DNA of 45,447 nt from an uncultured Bacteroidales bacterium. GTDB lineage: Bacteria; Bacteroidota; Bacteroidia; Bacteroidales; UBA932. Under the pieces are notes generated by a model, which was not told the origin of the DNA, searched no databases, and saw only the letters and a list, made by a program, of their open reading frames with translations. How positions within the stretch are numbered: the stretch's first letter is position 1; every line of letters begins with the position of its first letter. The translations under genes and the position numbers were made by a program. Positions 19,333-27,136 of the stretch are shown here, in pieces. The stretch spans positions 1-45,447 of the forward strand of contig CALVDM010000019.1 in the NCBI GenBank assembly GCA_944326335.1, read 5' to 3'.

Positions 19333-20646
19333 ATGAGCTCATTTGTCATAGAAGGAGGTTACAGGCTTTCAGGAGCCATCAGGCCTCAGGGAGCGAAGAA
19401 CGAAGCTCTCGAAGTCATCTGCGCAGTCCTGCTGACTGACAGGGAAGTCGTGATTTCCAACATCCCGGAGATTCTCGATATCCGCAACCTGATTTCCCTG
19501 CTCGAGGGCATGGGAGTGAAGGTCAGGCGTATCGAGAAGGGAAAGTATTCCTTCATCGCGGACAATATAGACCCCACCTACGTGGAAAGTGCCGAATTCG
19601 TGCGCAAGTGCGCCGCGTTGAGAGGGTCTGTCATGATTACCGGACCGCTTCTCGCAAGGTTCGGACACGCATATTTCCCGAAGCCGGGAGGCGACAAGAT
19701 AGGCAGACGCAGGGTTGACACGCATATTGCCGGGATGATGAATCTCGGAGCGTCAGTCCACTACGACAACGACAAGAAGGCATATTATCTCCACATACCT
19801 GCCGGCACACGCCTTAAAGGCTCGTATATGCTCCTTGACGAGGCGTCCGTGACAGGTACGGCCAACATCCTTATGTCCGCTGTCCTGGCTGAAGGCCGGA
19901 CAGTGATATACAACGCAGCCTGCGAGCCATACGTGCAGCAGCTGTGCAGGATGCTGGTGAAGATGGGGGCCAGGATAGACGGGATAGGTTCCAACCTCCT
20001 GACAGTCACGGGCGTGGATTCCCTCGGCGGTGCGGAGCATACGATATTGCCGGACATGATAGAGGTCGGCAGTTTCATAGGGATGGCTGCCATGAACAGG
20101 AGTTCCATAACCATAAAGGATGTCTCGTATGACAATCTCGGAATAATCCCGGAATCCTTCCGGAGACTTGGTGTGAACCTTGAGCAGAAAGGAGACGACA
20201 TATTTGTCCCGGAGCAGGAGAGCTATGTGATTGAGTCCTTCCTTGACGGGTCGATAATGACCATTGCGGATGCCCCGTGGCCGGGCCTCACTCCGGATCT
20301 GCTGAGCGTCATGCTCGTTGTGGCGACACAATGCAGGGGCAGCGTGCTCATACACCAGAAGATGTTCGAAAGCAGGCTTTTCTTCGTGGACCATCTGATA
20401 GACATGGGTGCGCAGATTCTGCTGTGCGACCCACACAGGGCTGTGGTTATAGGCCACGACCACAAGTTCCAGCTGCGGGCCAACAACATGCTTTCCCCGG
20501 ACATAAGGGCCGGTATCGCGCTTCTGATTGCAGCCATGTCGGCAAAAGGTACGAGCGTGATTGGAAACATAGAGCAGATAGACAGGGGCTACGAGGATAT
20601 CGACATCCGTCTGAACATGCTCGGGGCGCACATTACGCGGCAGTAA
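19333..20646 (+). CDS. murA: UDP-N-acetylglucosamine 1-carboxyvinyltransferase
   Basis: 437-residue enzyme that transfers enolpyruvate from PEP to UDP-GlcNAc, the first committed step of peptidoglycan synthesis. I prefer the ATG at 19333 over an in-frame TTG two codons earlier because MSSFVIEGGYRLSGAIRPQG matches the usual family start. Signature stretches are GAKNEALEVICA, KPGGDKIGRRRVDTHI, LLDEASVTGTANILM, PDMIEVGSFIGMAA and ADAPWPGLTPDL. The residue that is Cys115 in E. coli MurA, the target of fosfomycin, is Asp here (D121, codon 19693-19695). Asp at this site in other bacteria keeps activity and gives fosfomycin resistance. Last gene of the + strand run. Confidence 0.96.
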   Translation: MSSFVIEGGYRLSGAIRPQGAKNEALEVICAVLLTDREVVISNIPEILDIRNLISLLEGMGVKVRRIEKGKYSFIADNIDPTYVESAEFVRKCAALRGSVMITGPLLARFGHAYFPKPGGDKIGRRRVDTHIAGMMNLGASVHYDNDKKAYYLHIPAGTRLKGSYMLLDEASVTGTANILMSAVLAEGRTVIYNAACEPYVQQLCRMLVKMGARIDGIGSNLLTVTGVDSLGGAEHTILPDMIEVGSFIGMAAMNRSSITIKDVSYDNLGIIPESFRRLGVNLEQKGDDIFVPEQESYVIESFLDGSIMTIADAPWPGLTPDLLSVMLVVATQCRGSVLIHQKMFESRLFFVDHLIDMGAQILLCDPHRAVVIGHDHKFQLRANNMLSPDIRAGIALLIAAMSAKGTSVIGNIEQIDRGYEDIDIRLNMLGAHITRQ

Positions 20647-20903
20647 GGCGAAGGTTTTTGTCCGGCTGAAATATAAAGTATATCGATGGTCCTGATAAAA
20701 TTTTCTTGGTAGACCGCTTCATTTACGTGTGATTTCCGATATTATCTGATGTATGTTTTCAATGCAACCCGTATCGTCTTTATTGCCGGTCTTGTCTATA
20801 TAAACGGGAGAATGGCATTTCAAATACTGTTTCCCACTATTTATTTAAATGTCCATCAAGACACGACAAATTTACATATAAATTTCGAATTCTCCATTTG
20901 TAT
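20647..20903. other. AT-rich intergenic stretch without a gene
   Basis: The first half of a 494-base gap between the convergent genes murA and the AAA+ ATPase. It is clearly more AT-rich than the surroundings. No credible coding frame, tRNA or strong hairpin was seen. Small open frames here have no family resemblance and lack start signals. The second half is repeat copy B. Confidence 0.6.
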
Positions 20904-21114
20904 AAAAGAGGCCGACTCAAAAGCCCTAACAAGTCCCGCAGGGACCGAGCCGGAGGCTCGAAGCGCCCCTAATAGGTCGCGAACGTTTTCACGAGAATGT
21001 CCTGTGGACATTCGAGAGTGAGCAGATAGACAATAGTCTACGGGGGTTGAGAGGGGTCAGCCTTTCGCAGAAAGACATTTGAGGGTGACACAAAATTCCT
21101 TTTGGGTCACCCTC
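20904..21114 (+). repeat. Dispersed hairpin-rich intergenic element, copy B
   Basis: Same order as copy A at 7101-7256. GTCCC/GGGAC (20933-20937 with 20941-20945); a 6-bp stem CGAGCC/GGCTCG (20946-20951 with 20955-20960) in place of CGCACC/GGTGCG; then an extra segment with two stems not present in copy A (GAATGTCC/GGACATTC at 20995-21013 and TAGAC/GTCTA at 21027-21040); the GCA-loop hairpin at 21062-21074; and the long terminal hairpin at 21081-21114 (one A-G mismatch). It lies between convergent murA and the ATPase gene, 27 bases from the ATPase stop. Confidence 0.85.
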
Positions 21115-21140
21115 ATATTGAAATTCAGATTAAGTATGTG

Positions 21141-22346
21141 TCAATATAGGAATCCGAACATCCACAGGGGTATTCGGTTCCTGCTGCCTGTCTCGATATC
21201 GTCTAATGCGAGGTAACTGTCCTGCAGATCCGCAATCTGGCTGAAATCCTTGTAACTGCCGCCCACTTCGAATATGTATTTCCCGTTTACTGTGAAGTCG
21301 CCCTGCCGTGATGCAGTCAGATCCGCAACTGCTCCGACCTGATTTGCGAAGAATGTTTCGCGTGCCGTCCCTTCCGAAACCTTCCCGGACAAGGCATACA
21401 TAAGGTTTGTATTGTCAAGATATATTTTCTTCAGACCTGTCAGATGCTTGTAGTTCTTGGTTTTGTCTGTCAGAAGCCGTAGCAGGGCGGCACAATCCAG
21501 CAGGTACAGCATTTTAAGGGTCTGGTCTCGTGTCGTTTCAAGCTGGGATGCAAGTTTGTTTATATTCGGCTCTAAAGGCACGTTCCCGGCGATGACCATC
21601 AGCAGTTTCTTTATCTTCTGTGTCGTGGCGTATGTAATATCTTCCGTAGCGGGAATATCGCTGTCAATGACGAGCCTTGCGACTTCTCCTATACGCATCG
21701 GATAATCATCTCCGGCTTCCTTGTAATACGGGTAATAGCCGCATCTCAGGTATTTGTCGAAGTGTTTGAGTATCTTTGTTTTCGATGTGATTTCAAGTGC
21801 ATATTCCACGTGGGTTGCAAGAAGTTCTTCCAGTCCTATTGGAGCGACTGTCATGATACCTTCGTATTCAAGGTATTCCCTGAATGACATTCCGTGGAGC
21901 GTATGAAGCGACTGCCTGCGTGACAGGTCTGCCTTCGAATTGTCTATGGCAAGCATTGCCGAGCCTGTATAGATGATATTCAGTCCCGGATAATTGTCGT
22001 AGAAATTCTTGAGGGTCATAGTCCAGTCCTTGTATCTGTGCACCTCGTCGAAGCAGACTGTGGTAACACCGTGCGTGTACAGGAATTCTACAAGTTCTTC
22101 GAGACTGTGGCTGTTGAACCACAGATTGTCAAGGGATACGTAGAGCACCTCATCCGGATTCCGGAAAGTTTCCCTGATATGCTGCATAAGCATGGTGGTT
22201 TTTCCTACACCGCGTGCTCCTTTTATTCCTATAAGCCTTACGTTCCAGTCTATCCTGTTATAAAGATACCGTTTGAAGTGCAAGTCTGTCGCTGCAAGTT
22301 TCCTGTGAAATGCGTTCAGCAAAGGTTGTATGTCAGAATATTCCAT
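21141..22346 (-). CDS. AAA+ ATPase of the accessory AAA_14/DUF4143-like type
   Basis: 401-residue predicted P-loop ATPase. Walker A is GARGVGKT (43-50) and Walker B is VCFDE with D100/E101, followed by VHRYKDW. YTGSAMLAI near residue 135 is the sensor-1-like strand. The C-terminal half contains a winged-helix-like part (LEPNINKLASQLETTRDQTLKMLYLLDCAALLR split over helices) and a nuclease-like ending (FEVGGSYKDFSQI). The layout matches the widespread accessory ATPase group annotated as ATP-binding protein/DUF4143, whose role is unknown. Codons are more AT-rich than in neighbouring genes, which suggests recent acquisition. AAGGAG lies about 9 bases before the start. Two 21-bp direct repeats precede it. 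Confidence 0.85.
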   Translation of the reverse strand: MEYSDIQPLLNAFHRKLAATDLHFKRYLYNRIDWNVRLIGIKGARGVGKTTMLMQHIRETFRNPDEVLYVSLDNLWFNSHSLEELVEFLYTHGVTTVCFDEVHRYKDWTMTLKNFYDNYPGLNIIYTGSAMLAIDNSKADLSRRQSLHTLHGMSFREYLEYEGIMTVAPIGLEELLATHVEYALEITSKTKILKHFDKYLRCGYYPYYKEAGDDYPMRIGEVARLVIDSDIPATEDITYATTQKIKKLLMVIAGNVPLEPNINKLASQLETTRDQTLKMLYLLDCAALLRLLTDKTKNYKHLTGLKKIYLDNTNLMYALSGKVSEGTARETFFANQVGAVADLTASRQGDFTVNGKYIFEVGGSYKDFSQIADLQDSYLALDDIETGSRNRIPLWMFGFLY

Positions 22347-22368
22347 AATGCATTTCTCCTTTTCTCTG

Positions 22369-22376
22369 CAAAAATA
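22369..22376 (-). promoter_or_regulatory. Probable -7 box for the AAA+ ATPase gene
   Basis: Minus strand TATTTTTG, an exact TAnnTTTG match, 23 bases from the ATG. The downstream copy of the palindromic repeat (22379-22399) begins 2 bases away and covers the -33 to -10 region, so a protein bound there would block this promoter. Confidence 0.5.
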
Positions 22377-22378
22377 AT

Positions 22379-22399
22379 AAAATCGCTTTTTGAAAAGTG
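22379..22399. repeat. Operator-like repeat, copy 2 (promoter-overlapping)
   Basis: 21-bp unit sharing 19 of 21 bases with the copy at 22412-22432. Its core at 22384-22399 is an imperfect palindrome built around TTTTGAAAAG with outer CGC/GTG arms. Position over the promoter suggests a repressor operator. Confidence 0.6.
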
Positions 22400-22411
22400 A
22401 AAATAATGCTG

Positions 22412-22432
22412 AAAATCACCTTTTGAAAAGTG
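22412..22432. repeat. Operator-like repeat, copy 1 (promoter-distal)
   Basis: Second 21-bp unit, placed exactly 33 bp from the first, about three helical turns. The core at 22417-22432 is an imperfect palindrome with outer CAC/GTG arms around TTTTGAAAAG. It lies in the gap between the O-methyltransferase stop and the ATPase gene. Confidence 0.6.
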
Positions 22433-22451
22433 TTTTTGTCCGGAATGGGAA

Positions 22452-23108
22452 TTACAGTTTCCTGATGAGATTGAGCCCGTCCCGCACGGGGATTATCACG
22501 GATTCCACGCGCGGGTCGGATGCGACGATGTCGTTGAAGCGGGCTATGCCCAGTGTCTGCCGGTCCTGAGGCATCGGCGACTGCCAGACCTTCCCGTCCC
22601 ACAGCACGTTGTCCGCAAGGATGTAGCCTCCCGGCCTCACGATGTCGAATACGAGGCCATAGTATTCCGGATATTCCCTCTTGTTCGCGTCGATATAGAC
22701 GATGTCATATTCCGGACGGCTCCTGTCTTCGAGAATCTCTTTCCGGAGCATCTCCAGACTTTCCCTGGCATCCCCGAGCATGAGGGTTATCCTGTCTTCC
22801 ACGCCTGCCCTCCTGAACCCTTCGAGAATCAGGTCTTCGAGCTCGTCGTTTATCTCGAGGGTGTCGAGATGTCCTGTCTCAGGCAACGCCATGGCAAGGC
22901 ACACTGCGGAATACCCCGTGAATGTGCCTATCTCGAGAATCCTTTCCGGCGAGAGGGCTTCCGCAAGCATCTTTATGAACCTGCCCTGGACTGCTCCGGT
23001 GAGCATCCTCCCGTGGTTTGTCCTGATGTGCGTCTGCTTCTCAATCCACGACAAGGCTTCCGTCTGGGCCGAGGAATGTTCCGTGATGTATCTCAAACTG
23101 TCTTCCAT
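22452..23108 (-). CDS. SAM-dependent O-methyltransferase (class I, catechol-O-methyltransferase-like)
   Basis: 218-residue soluble methyltransferase. The start at 23108 (MEDSLRYITEHS) is preferred to one eight codons upstream, because it matches the family start and avoids a 14-base overlap with the peptidase gene. The SAM-binding motif I is LEIGTFTGYSAVCLA at about 58-72, an acidic residue after motif II is in LDTLEIN, and DIVYIDANKREYPEYY followed by GGYILADNVLWDGKV gives the metal-binding and catalytic region of the family. The substrate (a catechol, a caffeoyl-type or another hydroxylated compound) is unknown. It is the third gene of a leftward operon with the M16 peptidase and a secreted protein. 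Confidence 0.9.
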   Translation of the reverse strand: MEDSLRYITEHSSAQTEALSWIEKQTHIRTNHGRMLTGAVQGRFIKMLAEALSPERILEIGTFTGYSAVCLAMALPETGHLDTLEINDELEDLILEGFRRAGVEDRITLMLGDARESLEMLRKEILEDRSRPEYDIVYIDANKREYPEYYGLVFDIVRPGGYILADNVLWDGKVWQSPMPQDRQTLGIARFNDIVASDPRVESVIIPVRDGLNLIRKL

Positions 23109-23118
23109 AGCTGGAAAA

Positions 23119-24357
23119 TTAAAGGAATACAAGCCGGCACAGGCTTCCTTCGTCGAACACCTTCCTCGCCGCTTCCCTTATCTGTCCGGAACTCACGGCT
23201 TCTATCTTTGCTTTCGAGGATTCGTCCGACAGCACATTGCCGTATGCGAGGAGGCTTTTCCCCATGGCAAGACATTGGGTCTCCCCGTTGTCCGAGCTTA
23301 TCGCGAGCTGCCCGAGGAACTGTTTCTTCGCTGCGGCGAGCTTCGACGGGGACAGCAGCGTGGTCTGGAGCCTGGATATCTCCTTCCCCGCCAGTTTCAG
23401 GCATCTTTCAAGGTTTTCCTTGTCGCAACCCATGCACACGGTCACGATGCCGCTGTCGCTGTACTGCGTGTAGGAGCATTCGACACCGTAGACGAGGCCG
23501 TTCTTTTCCCTGAGGATGTAATTGAGGATGGAGTTGCTCGCAGGCCCTCCGAGTATGTTGCACATGAGCACCGTGGCAATCCTGTCTTCTTCATCATAAA
23601 GGGAAGGCCCTATCCCTCCTATGACGCAGTTGACCTGATGGTTTCTCTTGTTCACGGTCTTGTCGAACTTCCCCGGACCGGACGGTGCGCATGCCAGGGC
23701 TCCGGCTCCTTCTTCAACATTCCCGATGTGTCCTGGAAACCATTTTCCGGCAAGCCTGGTGGCGAATTTCACCATCTTCTCCTCATCGATGTCGGCCACC
23801 ACGCTGAATGCCATCTTCCCGGGCAGGAACTTCTCCCTGACGAATTTCTCCAGTTCCTTCCTCCTTATCTTCCTGACCGAAGCCACAGTGCCGAGTATCG
23901 GAGCGGAAAGCGGATGCCCCTTGAACAGCATCTCCTCGAACTTGTCGTATATGTCCTCCGACGGGGAATCCTTGTATGAATTTATCTCGTCCGTCACCAC
24001 TCCCTTCTCCAGTTCTATCTCGTCTTCGGGGAATGTGGCGGAGGTGGCGAGCTCGAACAGCAGATTGGCCGCCTTCGGCAGGTCCTCCTTGAGTACCGTG
24101 GCATGCAGCACGATTTCCTCCTTGGTGGTGAATGCGTTGAGCTCTCCGCCGAGTTTGTCGAGGTAGCTGCTTATCACCGACGCACTCTTGCCGGATGTCC
24201 CCTTGAACATCGTGTGCTCCGTGAAGTGGGCGATTCCCGAACTGTAGCCGGCCTCGTCCCTCGTGCCGCACTTTATGCTGAGGGCACAATAGGCCACTGC
24301 CGACCCGGACCTCCTCACGGCATACTGCAGTCCGCAATCTGTACTTCCGTATATCAT
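23119..24357 (-). CDS. M16-family zinc metallopeptidase
   Basis: 412-residue member of the pitrilysin/processing-peptidase family. The inverted zinc motif HxxEH is HFTEH at residues 44-48, in the context GIAHFTEHTMFKGTSGKSA. The distal glutamate region is LEKGVVTDEINSYKDSPSEDIYDKF. The second half is the non-catalytic M16 domain with the family's YGVECSYTQYSDSGIVTV stretch. No signal peptide is visible, so it is probably cytoplasmic, unlike the many periplasmic M16 proteins in this phylum. It starts 2 bases before the stop of the preceding gene region ends, so the operon is tight. Substrate unknown. Confidence 0.93.
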   Translation of the reverse strand: MIYGSTDCGLQYAVRRSGSAVAYCALSIKCGTRDEAGYSSGIAHFTEHTMFKGTSGKSASVISSYLDKLGGELNAFTTKEEIVLHATVLKEDLPKAANLLFELATSATFPEDEIELEKGVVTDEINSYKDSPSEDIYDKFEEMLFKGHPLSAPILGTVASVRKIRRKELEKFVREKFLPGKMAFSVVADIDEEKMVKFATRLAGKWFPGHIGNVEEGAGALACAPSGPGKFDKTVNKRNHQVNCVIGGIGPSLYDEEDRIATVLMCNILGGPASNSILNYILREKNGLVYGVECSYTQYSDSGIVTVCMGCDKENLERCLKLAGKEISRLQTTLLSPSKLAAAKKQFLGQLAISSDNGETQCLAMGKSLLAYGNVLSDESSKAKIEAVSSGQIREAARKVFDEGSLCRLVFL

Positions 24358-24359
24358 CC

Positions 24360-25202
24360 TTATCTTGTAGCTATCCTGTGAATGTCTTCGAGAAGGAATC
24401 CGGAGCCCGTGTGGCTGTTGAGCCTGTGCTTCCTGTAATAGTAGAGTTCATGGGTCTGTGCGTCGATGAGCATCTTGTAGCAGAATGAACCCTTCCGGCT
24501 GTCTGCCGGCGTCACGGTGAAACTAACTATCGTGTCCGGGGTGTTGTCCGACATGACCCTGTCCACGCTGTCTGCCGGAGCCGCGCCGATTCCGTTCTTG
24601 AAATACACCTTTCTCACCTTGTCCGTAATCTCGTCCGACAGGTCTTCTTCCGCGAAAAGTATCTTCTTGCCGTCTGTCTTTCCTATCTTTGCGGTATAGA
24701 GCTCGAGACCGGAATAGCCAGCCACATCCTTCTCCATGGAAAGCAGTATATGTTCCTGAAGGATGTCGAGAATAGCCGGAAGGAACGCGAATTCCCTTCC
24801 GGAAGGGTCTTTAAGCGACATTATCGGCACAGTGACGACGTCGAGCATCCTGTTGAGGCCCTTCGAGGCGTTTTCACCGCCCTTCACGACCGTTATCATG
24901 GACAGCCCGGGCTCCATCTCCTTGCGGAACTGCCCTTTCACAAGCAGCAGGAAGTAGTAGTCGCTGTCGGTTTTCAGCTCCTCGAATTCCTGAGGGGAGC
25001 AGAACTCGAACGGTGATATCCTCCACCTGTTCTGGACCTCGTCCTTGAACACCTGGTCGAAGAAGAGATTTCCCCCGAGCACAACTTTCAGCGTCTTTTC
25101 CGTGAAGTCCTCTATCTTTACCTTTTTCGTATTTATCTGTGCCTGTGCCGACATCAGCACCGGAATGACGGCAGCCACGGCAAGCAGAAGAAATTTTTTC
25201 AT
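24360..25202 (-). CDS. Secreted protein of unknown function
   Basis: 280-residue protein with a clear signal peptide (MKKFLLLAVAAVIPVLMSAQA). I chose this start over longer in-frame starts because it places the signal peptide at the N-terminus. Not recognised as a named family. The mature part alternates short beta-like and helical stretches (VKIEDFTEKTLKVVLGG, DSDYYFLLLVKGQF, TPDTIVSFTVTPAD) and has a phrase LIDAQTHELYYYRKHRL near the end, similar in style to periplasmic domains that read as beta sandwiches. It is the first gene of the operon with the M16 peptidase and the methyltransferase, and is divergent from dnaX. A role in the envelope is inferred from the signal peptide only. Confidence 0.75.
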   Translation of the reverse strand: MKKFLLLAVAAVIPVLMSAQAQINTKKVKIEDFTEKTLKVVLGGNLFFDQVFKDEVQNRWRISPFEFCSPQEFEELKTDSDYYFLLLVKGQFRKEMEPGLSMITVVKGGENASKGLNRMLDVVTVPIMSLKDPSGREFAFLPAILDILQEHILLSMEKDVAGYSGLELYTAKIGKTDGKKILFAEEDLSDEITDKVRKVYFKNGIGAAPADSVDRVMSDNTPDTIVSFTVTPADSRKGSFCYKMLIDAQTHELYYYRKHRLNSHTGSGFLLEDIHRIATR

Positions 25203-25229
25203 CTGATACACGTTTTTATTTTTCCGCGC

Positions 25230-25237
25230 CAAATTTA
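25230..25237 (-). promoter_or_regulatory. Probable -7 box for the secreted-protein / M16 / methyltransferase operon
   Basis: Minus strand TAAATTTG, exact TAnnTTTG match, 27 bases from the ATG at 25202. No TTTG at the -33 distance. Confidence 0.45.
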
Positions 25238-25250
25238 CAAAATAAATAGT

Positions 25251-25258
25251 TACTTTTG
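25251..25258 (+). promoter_or_regulatory. Probable -7 box for dnaX-lptB
   Basis: TACTTTTG matches TAnnTTTG. Transcription would start near 25265, giving a leader of about 42 bases before dnaX. The divergent -7 box is only 13 bases away, so the two promoters probably compete. Confidence 0.5.
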
Positions 25259-25306
25259 TAAGATAACGGGAAACTGTCTGCAGATGGTTTCCTTTACCCG
25301 GTAAAT

Positions 25307-27118
25307 ATGTCGCAGTATATAGTCTCAGCAAGAAAATACAGGCCTGACAGCTTTGAATCGCTTGTCGGGCAGGAAAACATAGCAAGGACACTCAAGAACT
25401 CAATCAAGCGCGGGCAGCTTGCCCATGCCTACCTGTTCTGCGGTCCGAGAGGGGTCGGCAAGACGAGTACGGCGAGGATTTTCGCCAAGACGATAAACTG
25501 CGAGAATCCGGGACCGGACATGGAACCATGCGGGAAATGCGAATCCTGCCTTTCCTTTGCAGAGGGCCGTTCATACTGCATCCATGAGCTCGACGCCGCC
25601 TCCAACAACGGGGTGGACGACATAAAGGCTCTCATAGACCAGGTGAGGATACCTCCGCAGACCGGGAGATACAGCGTGTATATCATAGACGAGGTGCACA
25701 TGCTCAGTTCGTCCGCCTTCAACGCCTTCCTCAAGACCCTCGAGGAGCCGCCGGCATACGCCATATTCATCCTGGCCACGACCGAGAAGCACAAAATCCT
25801 CCCTACGATACTTTCCCGCTGCCAGACATACGATTTCAACAGGATAACCGTGGAGGGCATAGTCGGCAACCTGAGGGCAATAGCGCAGAAGGAGGGTGTC
25901 GACATAGACGACGAGTCCCTGCATGTGATAGCCATGAAGGCGGACGGAGCCATGAGGGATGCCCTGACCATCTTTGACCAGACCGTCGCGTTCTGCGGCA
26001 GGACAGTCAGGTACGCGGAAGTGCTGAAGAATCTGAATGTCCTGGACTATGAATATTCCTTTTCTCTTGTGGATGCGTTCCTTGCAGGGGATTACAGGAC
26101 GGCTTTCCTGAAGTTTGACGAGATTCTGTCCAAGGGGTTCAATGCCTTGCATTTCGTGTCTGCCATGAGTTCGCATTTCAGGAATCTTCTCGTGAGCAGG
26201 ACTTCGGGGCTGGATGCATTGCTTGAGCTGCCCGAGTCTCTGAAGCAGAGATACAGGGAGCAGTCGTCGAGGTGCAGTCTGCAGTTCATATACGAGGCCA
26301 TGAATATCACTGTGCAGTGCGAGTCCGCATACCGTGCAAGCACGAATCCGAGGTTGCTTATTGAGCTGGCTCTGATGAAGTTGAGTTTGCTTGAGGCGCG
26401 GCTGGGCGGGCAGCCTGCCAAGGCTGCGGAAGCTGGCGTGCCAGCTTCCCAGGCCCCGGCCCGGCCGGAGCCTGCGGCCCGTTCAGCGTCATCTTCCGCT
26501 CCTTCACCTGCGGCCCGTTCAGCGTCATCTTCTGCCCCTTCGCCTGCGGCTTCCCATGCCGCTCCGGCAGCGGCTCCTGCGGAGCCTGCCGCCCCGGCGC
26601 AGCCGTCACCGACGCCTGCGCCCGCTCCCGCTCCGCGGAAGCGCGCGGCCAGGAACTCCGCCCTGTCCCTCAATTCCCTGATGAACCAGCCTCAGGAACA
26701 TTCCGCGGCTGCCGCTCCTGCAGACACTGCGGCTGCATCCGGAGCACAGGTCTCCGATGCCGATGTCATTGCAAAGTGGCCGGACCTTGTCACCCTGTAT
26801 AGCGGCAAGCCGCGTCTGCACAGCGCACTCGGCTCTGCGAGCCTTTCCATATCCGCGGACTCAGGCAGGCGCATCCTCACATTCAAGGTCTCGAATGAAG
26901 CCCAGAAGTCATGGATCGAGTCCAAACTCCTCCACGAACTTGAAGGACGCTTCAGACAGGTCTCCGGAGTGGACGACATATATCTCAGGGTGGACACGGC
27001 GCCGGAGGAGGAACGGCCCCAGACCATCTACATGCCGAGCGAGAAGGCAAAGGACCTGATGGCGCATAATGGCGAGGTACGTGATTTGGTATCGGACTTC
27101 GGACTTGATGTGAAATGA
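25307..27118 (+). CDS. dnaX: DNA polymerase III subunit gamma/tau
   Basis: 603-residue clamp-loader ATPase. Walker A is GPRGVGKT (46-53), the zinc module is C65, C75, C78, C81 (CENPGPDMEPCGKCESC), Walker B is YIIDEVHMLS and the arginine-finger region is TILSRCQTYDF. The AAA+ lid and collar domain run to about residue 365. From about 370 to 450 there is an Ala/Pro/Ser-rich linker that contains an exact 12-residue tandem duplication (codons 390-413). A small C-terminal domain follows (about 480-580) and probably contacts the polymerase. I saw no A-rich slippery site of the kind used in E. coli to make the short gamma form. lptB starts 18 bases after the stop. Confidence 0.96.
   Translation: MSQYIVSARKYRPDSFESLVGQENIARTLKNSIKRGQLAHAYLFCGPRGVGKTSTARIFAKTINCENPGPDMEPCGKCESCLSFAEGRSYCIHELDAASNNGVDDIKALIDQVRIPPQTGRYSVYIIDEVHMLSSSAFNAFLKTLEEPPAYAIFILATTEKHKILPTILSRCQTYDFNRITVEGIVGNLRAIAQKEGVDIDDESLHVIAMKADGAMRDALTIFDQTVAFCGRTVRYAEVLKNLNVLDYEYSFSLVDAFLAGDYRTAFLKFDEILSKGFNALHFVSAMSSHFRNLLVSRTSGLDALLELPESLKQRYREQSSRCSLQFIYEAMNITVQCESAYRASTNPRLLIELALMKLSLLEARLGGQPAKAAEAGVPASQAPARPEPAARSASSSAPSPAARSASSSAPSPAASHAAPAAAPAEPAAPAQPSPTPAPAPAPRKRAARNSALSLNSLMNQPQEHSAAAAPADTAAASGAQVSDADVIAKWPDLVTLYSGKPRLHSALGSASLSISADSGRRILTFKVSNEAQKSWIESKLLHELEGRFRQVSGVDDIYLRVDTAPEEERPQTIYMPSEKAKDLMAHNGEVRDLVSDFGLDVK
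26474..26545 (+). repeat. 36-bp tandem duplication inside dnaX linker
   Basis: Two adjacent 36-base units (26474-26509 and 26510-26545) encode AARSASSSAPSP twice. The units differ at only a few third positions, so the duplication is fairly recent or is kept similar by slippage. It lengthens the flexible linker without breaking the frame. Confidence 0.85.
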
Positions 27119-27136
27119 CAAAACAGATGTTGCAAA

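Noticed and set aside
20749-21021. 90-codon + strand frame in the murA-ATPase gap
   Set aside because: It runs from AT-rich non-coding sequence into repeat copy B, has no ribosome-binding site and no recognisable protein features.
25203-25391. Longer N-terminus for the secreted protein opposite dnaX
   Set aside because: It would bury the signal peptide 63 residues inside the protein and overlap dnaX and both divergent promoters.
25429-25971. Programmed frameshift in dnaX giving a short gamma form
   Set aside because: No A-rich slippery heptamer with a following hairpin was found in the gene, so a single full-length product is assumed.
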